From contig JAYMTF010001920.1 of NCBI GenBank assembly GCA_036897485.1, positions 1 to 20,604 of the forward strand: a stretch of 20,604 nt of DNA, read 5' to 3'. Under the pieces are notes generated by a model that saw only the letters and a program-made list of their open reading frames with translations, made no database searches and was not told where the DNA came from. Below, piece after piece: positions 17,618 to 20,604 of the stretch (its first letter is position 1; each line of letters begins with the position of its first letter). This DNA is from Pelargonium nanum (lineage: Eukaryota > Streptophyta > Magnoliopsida > Geraniales > Geraniaceae). The translations under genes were made by a program, and so were the position numbers.

Positions 17618-18090
17618 ACAAGTATAAAATTAATATAGAGTCTTCAATTATCAGTTTAAATTTTTAGTTTGGTTAGTTTTCTACCATGGTATCAGAGGTT
17701 ATTCAGTTTTTGTCACCCCCAAATTTAATTAATTTATCTTTTATTTCTCATTGGGTTTCTTTACTCATTTCTTTTAGGTCTTCTCTATCTTCTCCAATAG
17801 GGACGCCACCCGCAAAAAGTCAAAATCAGGAACAAGATCCTATCTGTCTATCATCGGTCCACTTGCAAAGTCATGATAGGGTTTGCACGTGAGGGGCGTG
17901 TTAGAATATAATATTTAAAAAAATGAGGATCTCAACTATTAGCTTAAGCTTTTAGTTGAGATGGTTGCAAGTGAACTTGTGCATGGGCTGCTTGCAAAAC
18001 AAAAATGGGATTGCACGTGAGAGGGCGTGTTAAAGTGTAAAGTTAATATTGAGCATTCAACTATTAGTTTTAGCATTTAATTGAGGTGAT
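17618..18090 (+). mobile_element. TRIM-like retroelement: three short LTRs and two internal segments
   Basis: A first LTR remnant (about 17618-17686) ends in CA and is followed at once by TGGTATCAGAG (17687-17697), the initiator tRNA-Met primer-binding site of many plant retroelements. An internal segment of about 210 bp ends in GCACGTGAGGGGCG, a purine-rich tract. A second LTR then begins TGTTAGAATATAAT at 17899. A shorter internal piece ending GCACGTGAGAGGGCG leads to a third LTR starting TGTTAA at 18028. All LTRs share a C-TCAA-TATTAG-TTA core. There is no gag or pol, so this is a TRIM or a collapsed non-autonomous element; the limits are approximate. Confidence 0.6.
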
Positions 18091-18194
18091 TTTTTGTCAG
18101 CACAAGTTCCTTGATCTCATAGCAAGTTTTCTCAATCATGATCATGTAATTTGGAAACATGTGTTTCGGTCCATATATTTGGGAGTATGCCTTC

Positions 18195-18400
18195 TGGCAC
18201 GCGTATTTGGGTGCGCGCTTCGGGCACACAAGTTTTTCAAGTGCTCAATCTTGAGAGCAAGTCTCCGTATTTTCAACTTTTTGTAAGTTTCATAGTTGGG
18301 AGCATCGTAGAGTCGAGCACGCACTCCGGACACACTTTTTCAAGCGTGTACTTCTAGCATGTGTTTTTGCGCACAAGTTTACAAGCATGTGCTTTTGGGA
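18195..18400 (+). repeat. Minisatellite-like, GC-richer segment with repeated units
   Basis: A unit of about 25 bases recurs three times with changes: GGCACACAAGTTTTTCAAGT (from 18224), GGACACACTTTTTCAAGCGT (from 18328) and GCGCACAAGTTTACAAGCAT (from 18368). CpG-bearing words (GCGCGC, GCACGC) are unusual for the neighbourhood. It may be an internal part or LTR of an unrecognised element. The open frames on both strands here are by-products of this composition. Confidence 0.4.
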
Positions 18401-18479
18401 AGTTTTCGAAGACTCTAAACTTGGATTAGATATTTCGGGATGCTTCTGCAAAAGGGTGACGTGGTGTTTGAGCGTCATA

Positions 18480-19246
18480 TAATGTGTTCACATTTTTCGT
18501 TTTAACTTCTTTTTATTTTTTTGTGGCATCATTAAAATAAATAAAATTGTACATATTACAAAACAGGTGTGGTAAAACAAAAACTAATAGTGTCTAGGAG
18601 TTCAAACCATGTAATACTCTAACAAAGGATTAAAGTCGAAATAAAAACAAGGCCATTAAAGCTAATCGGGCATGCTGACGTATCGTTTTTGGTGACGTGT
18701 TAGTGGAAAATTCACAATAGTCGGTCACATGAGTCTGTATTAAAAAATAAATATGTCCCGAGATTTTAACTATTCATTTCTCTAATTATAGATTAAAACC
18801 AAAAAATAACAAGTCGAAGGAGACATATACATATAACCATAAAACTTATGAGGAGGATTCACGCTTGTATTTTATTTACATGTATTTTCTCATGTATTTG
18901 GTACAACTAGTGAAAATGTTTAGGGTAGAAAATGGATCTATTTCAATGTCATAATATATTTACTTACATTTATCGATTTATAGGAGTAAAAATTATATTT
19001 ACGATTTGTAGTGTTCAAACGTTGATGAGTTATACACTATCAAGTTACAAAATGTTATTATAGTACATCAAATCTCACCAAAAAAAAATTAAACGTTTTT
19101 TTTTTTCAGATGATCTTTAATAAAAAATGTACAAAATATTAATATTTGTAATGAAATCATTAGAATATTGAAATTTCTCTATTTTCTATCCTAATCATTT
19201 TCATTTAATAATATCAAATATGTGAAAATACATTAAAAAAAACTAT
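18480..19246. other. No gene seen; AT-rich intergenic
   Basis: No reading frame, RNA gene or clear element boundary found. Confidence 0.55.
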
Positions 19247-19247
19247 A

Positions 19248-20020
19248 CATGGAAAATACTTTTCCATGATGATTTATATTATGGAGGAGAAGATTAGTTT
19301 TACACTATACATGTAAAAATACATGTATTTCTAATACATAAAAAATACTTTTCCAAAATTCAAAAATTAAGATTAGTTTATACTATACATGTATTCCTAG
19401 TAGATAGAAAAATATTTTTACACATACTATTACCATATGATGATCAATACGTCTATAATTTAAACAATTTGAATCTCAAATGTTTTTTTATTCCTTATTT
19501 GTTTTTTCTACTTTGATTACCACCTATTTCTTTTTTAGCAATGCTATATGTACAAAATGTTGTACACAAATATTTTTACAAAGTGATGTGTCAAATAATG
19601 AGGGATGACACATCAATTAATTTATTGATGAGTTGGCCGAATCACAATATGTCACGTGTACATCGTGTCTTATAAACCGGTCACTCCGCGCCAGAAATTC
19701 ATGGGAGGGTGGTGGTCATATATGTTGAGTTTTTATTATTTAAATTTAATTTTTAATCACAAAAATATGAAAATATATGTGCCACATAAGATTGCCACGT
19801 CATTTTGTACAGAAAATTTTGTACAAAACTTGAGACAAATAGCATTTTTTTTATTAGTCTTTTAACCGATTCATCATCAATCATTTTTCCCATTTTCAAC
19901 ATGAATGCAAAACACATAAGTTTTAGGAAAAGTATCTTTACATTTATTAGAAATACATGCATTTTTAAATGTATAGTATAAAACTAATCTTCTCTTCCAT
20001 ATAATATTATTGATATCATA
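19248..20020. mobile_element. Foldback-type element with about 95-bp inverted arms
   Basis: The left arm (about 19267-19360) and the reverse complement of the right arm (about 19919-20018) share in order GA-GAGAAGATTAGTTTTA, ACTATACAT, TAAAAAT.CATGTATTTCTAATA and ATACTTTTCC. A further tandem piece of the left arm recurs at 19369-19395, and a CATGGAAAA-TAC-TTTTCCATG hairpin (19248-19268) lies at the outer left edge. There is no transposase. Exact ends and target duplication are not defined. Confidence 0.65.
19538..19851. mobile_element. MITE nested inside the foldback element
   Basis: AATGCTATATGT at 19540-19551 is mirrored by ACAAATAGCATT at 19835-19846 (11 of 12 matching), with further GTAC-containing similarity inward (TACAAAATGTTGTAC versus GTACAAAATTTTC). 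A 10-bp inverted repeat TGATGTGTCA / TGACACATCA lies at 19584-19593 and 19606-19615. The size, about 310 bp, and the lack of coding fit a MITE. The superfamily is not assigned because the T-rich flanks hide any target duplication. Confidence 0.5.
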
Positions 20021-20604
20021 TTTTTCTATTTGTTGGTCATTCCAATAATGTAAAAATGCATTAATGATTTTTTTCATAGGCTGTACAATGTACACAATAT
20101 TGAATGGTAAGATTTTTTTATTATTATTTTATAAAAGAATGGTAAGATTAGATGTACTATTGTGATATGATCCCAACAAATATTCTCATTTGTACTTAAT
20201 TTTACTTTTTACTGGGTGGCTCGTGAAATGTAAAACGTTAGATAAAAGAATTCTAATTTTTTAAAACAAATTGAAAGTATCTAATTTTATGTATCCTAGT
20301 TTAACTTCGCAATTATTCGTTTATTGTCGGTTATCCGTGATCGTCCTTTAATAATCATTATTATTAATGATGTTTAGTTTCATCAATAACTTTGTATTTG
20401 ACTCAATATCTTTTGGCTTCGCATTGATTAAATGTAGACATCGTGAATTAATTCATAATGTTGAATATTAATAAATTAAATTTGATACCGACTCTTCACT
20501 TAACTTTATATTATTTGCTTTTCGGTCAATTACATGTAACCTTCAAATGTTTCTTTTTTTATTATTTAATAATGTTAAATATTAATAAATTAATTTTTAA
20601 TATA
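20021..20604. other. AT-rich intergenic with a short direct repeat
   Basis: A 24-base word starting TAATGTT at 20456-20479 recurs at 20570-20593 with one difference. No gene is seen before the window ends. Confidence 0.55.

Noticed and set aside
1-20604. A CRISPR array, operon-like system or other novel defence or biosynthetic system.
   Set aside because: The window is plant nuclear DNA with two unrelated genes and mobile elements. No regularly spaced repeats or clustered enzymes are present.

Overview
The window looks like a gene-poor, transposon-rich piece of a flowering-plant (probably eudicot) nuclear genome. It is AT-rich, has a spliced gene with GT..AG borders and a TATA box, carries plant-only protein families (P-class PPR and AWPM-19/PM19), and is full of decayed plant retroelements. 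I cannot fix the order or species from the sequence alone.

Layout. 1-5.5 kb holds no intact gene. It has three decayed RNase H-like segments of plant LINE type: 1-350 on minus, 2530-3048 on plus (an inverted pair), and 5130-5465 on minus. 6.1-8.4 kb holds a tRNA-derived SINE with an AAT tail and two direct repeats of 360-430 bp. 8.6-14.1 kb is a tandem segmental duplication of a PPR locus. Unit 1 (about 8640-11185) has an intact 545-codon P-class PPR gene with an unusual internal 243-bp duplication. Unit 2 (about 11895-14115) has a broken paralogue with an 8-bp frameshifting length difference and a roughly 110-bp 3' deletion. 14.2-15.6 kb holds two retroposed segments, one with a perfect 15-bp target-site duplication.

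16.0-16.95 kb holds the second real gene, a two-exon PM19-like (AWPM-19 family) four-helix membrane protein of 177 residues. Its short promoter shows an ABRE, an RY-type motif and an ABI5/DPBF-type site, which suggests abscisic acid or seed-maturation control. 17.3-20.6 kb returns to mobile DNA: a second, degraded SINE of the same family, a TRIM-like array of three short LTRs with a tRNA-iMet primer site, a minisatellite-like segment, and a foldback element with a smaller MITE nested inside.

The two genes have no evident joint function. The PPR protein is predicted to act on organelle RNA and PM19 at the plasma membrane. I found no operon-like or defence-like system. The most informative parts are the evolutionary scars in the PPR pair and the layered mobile elements.
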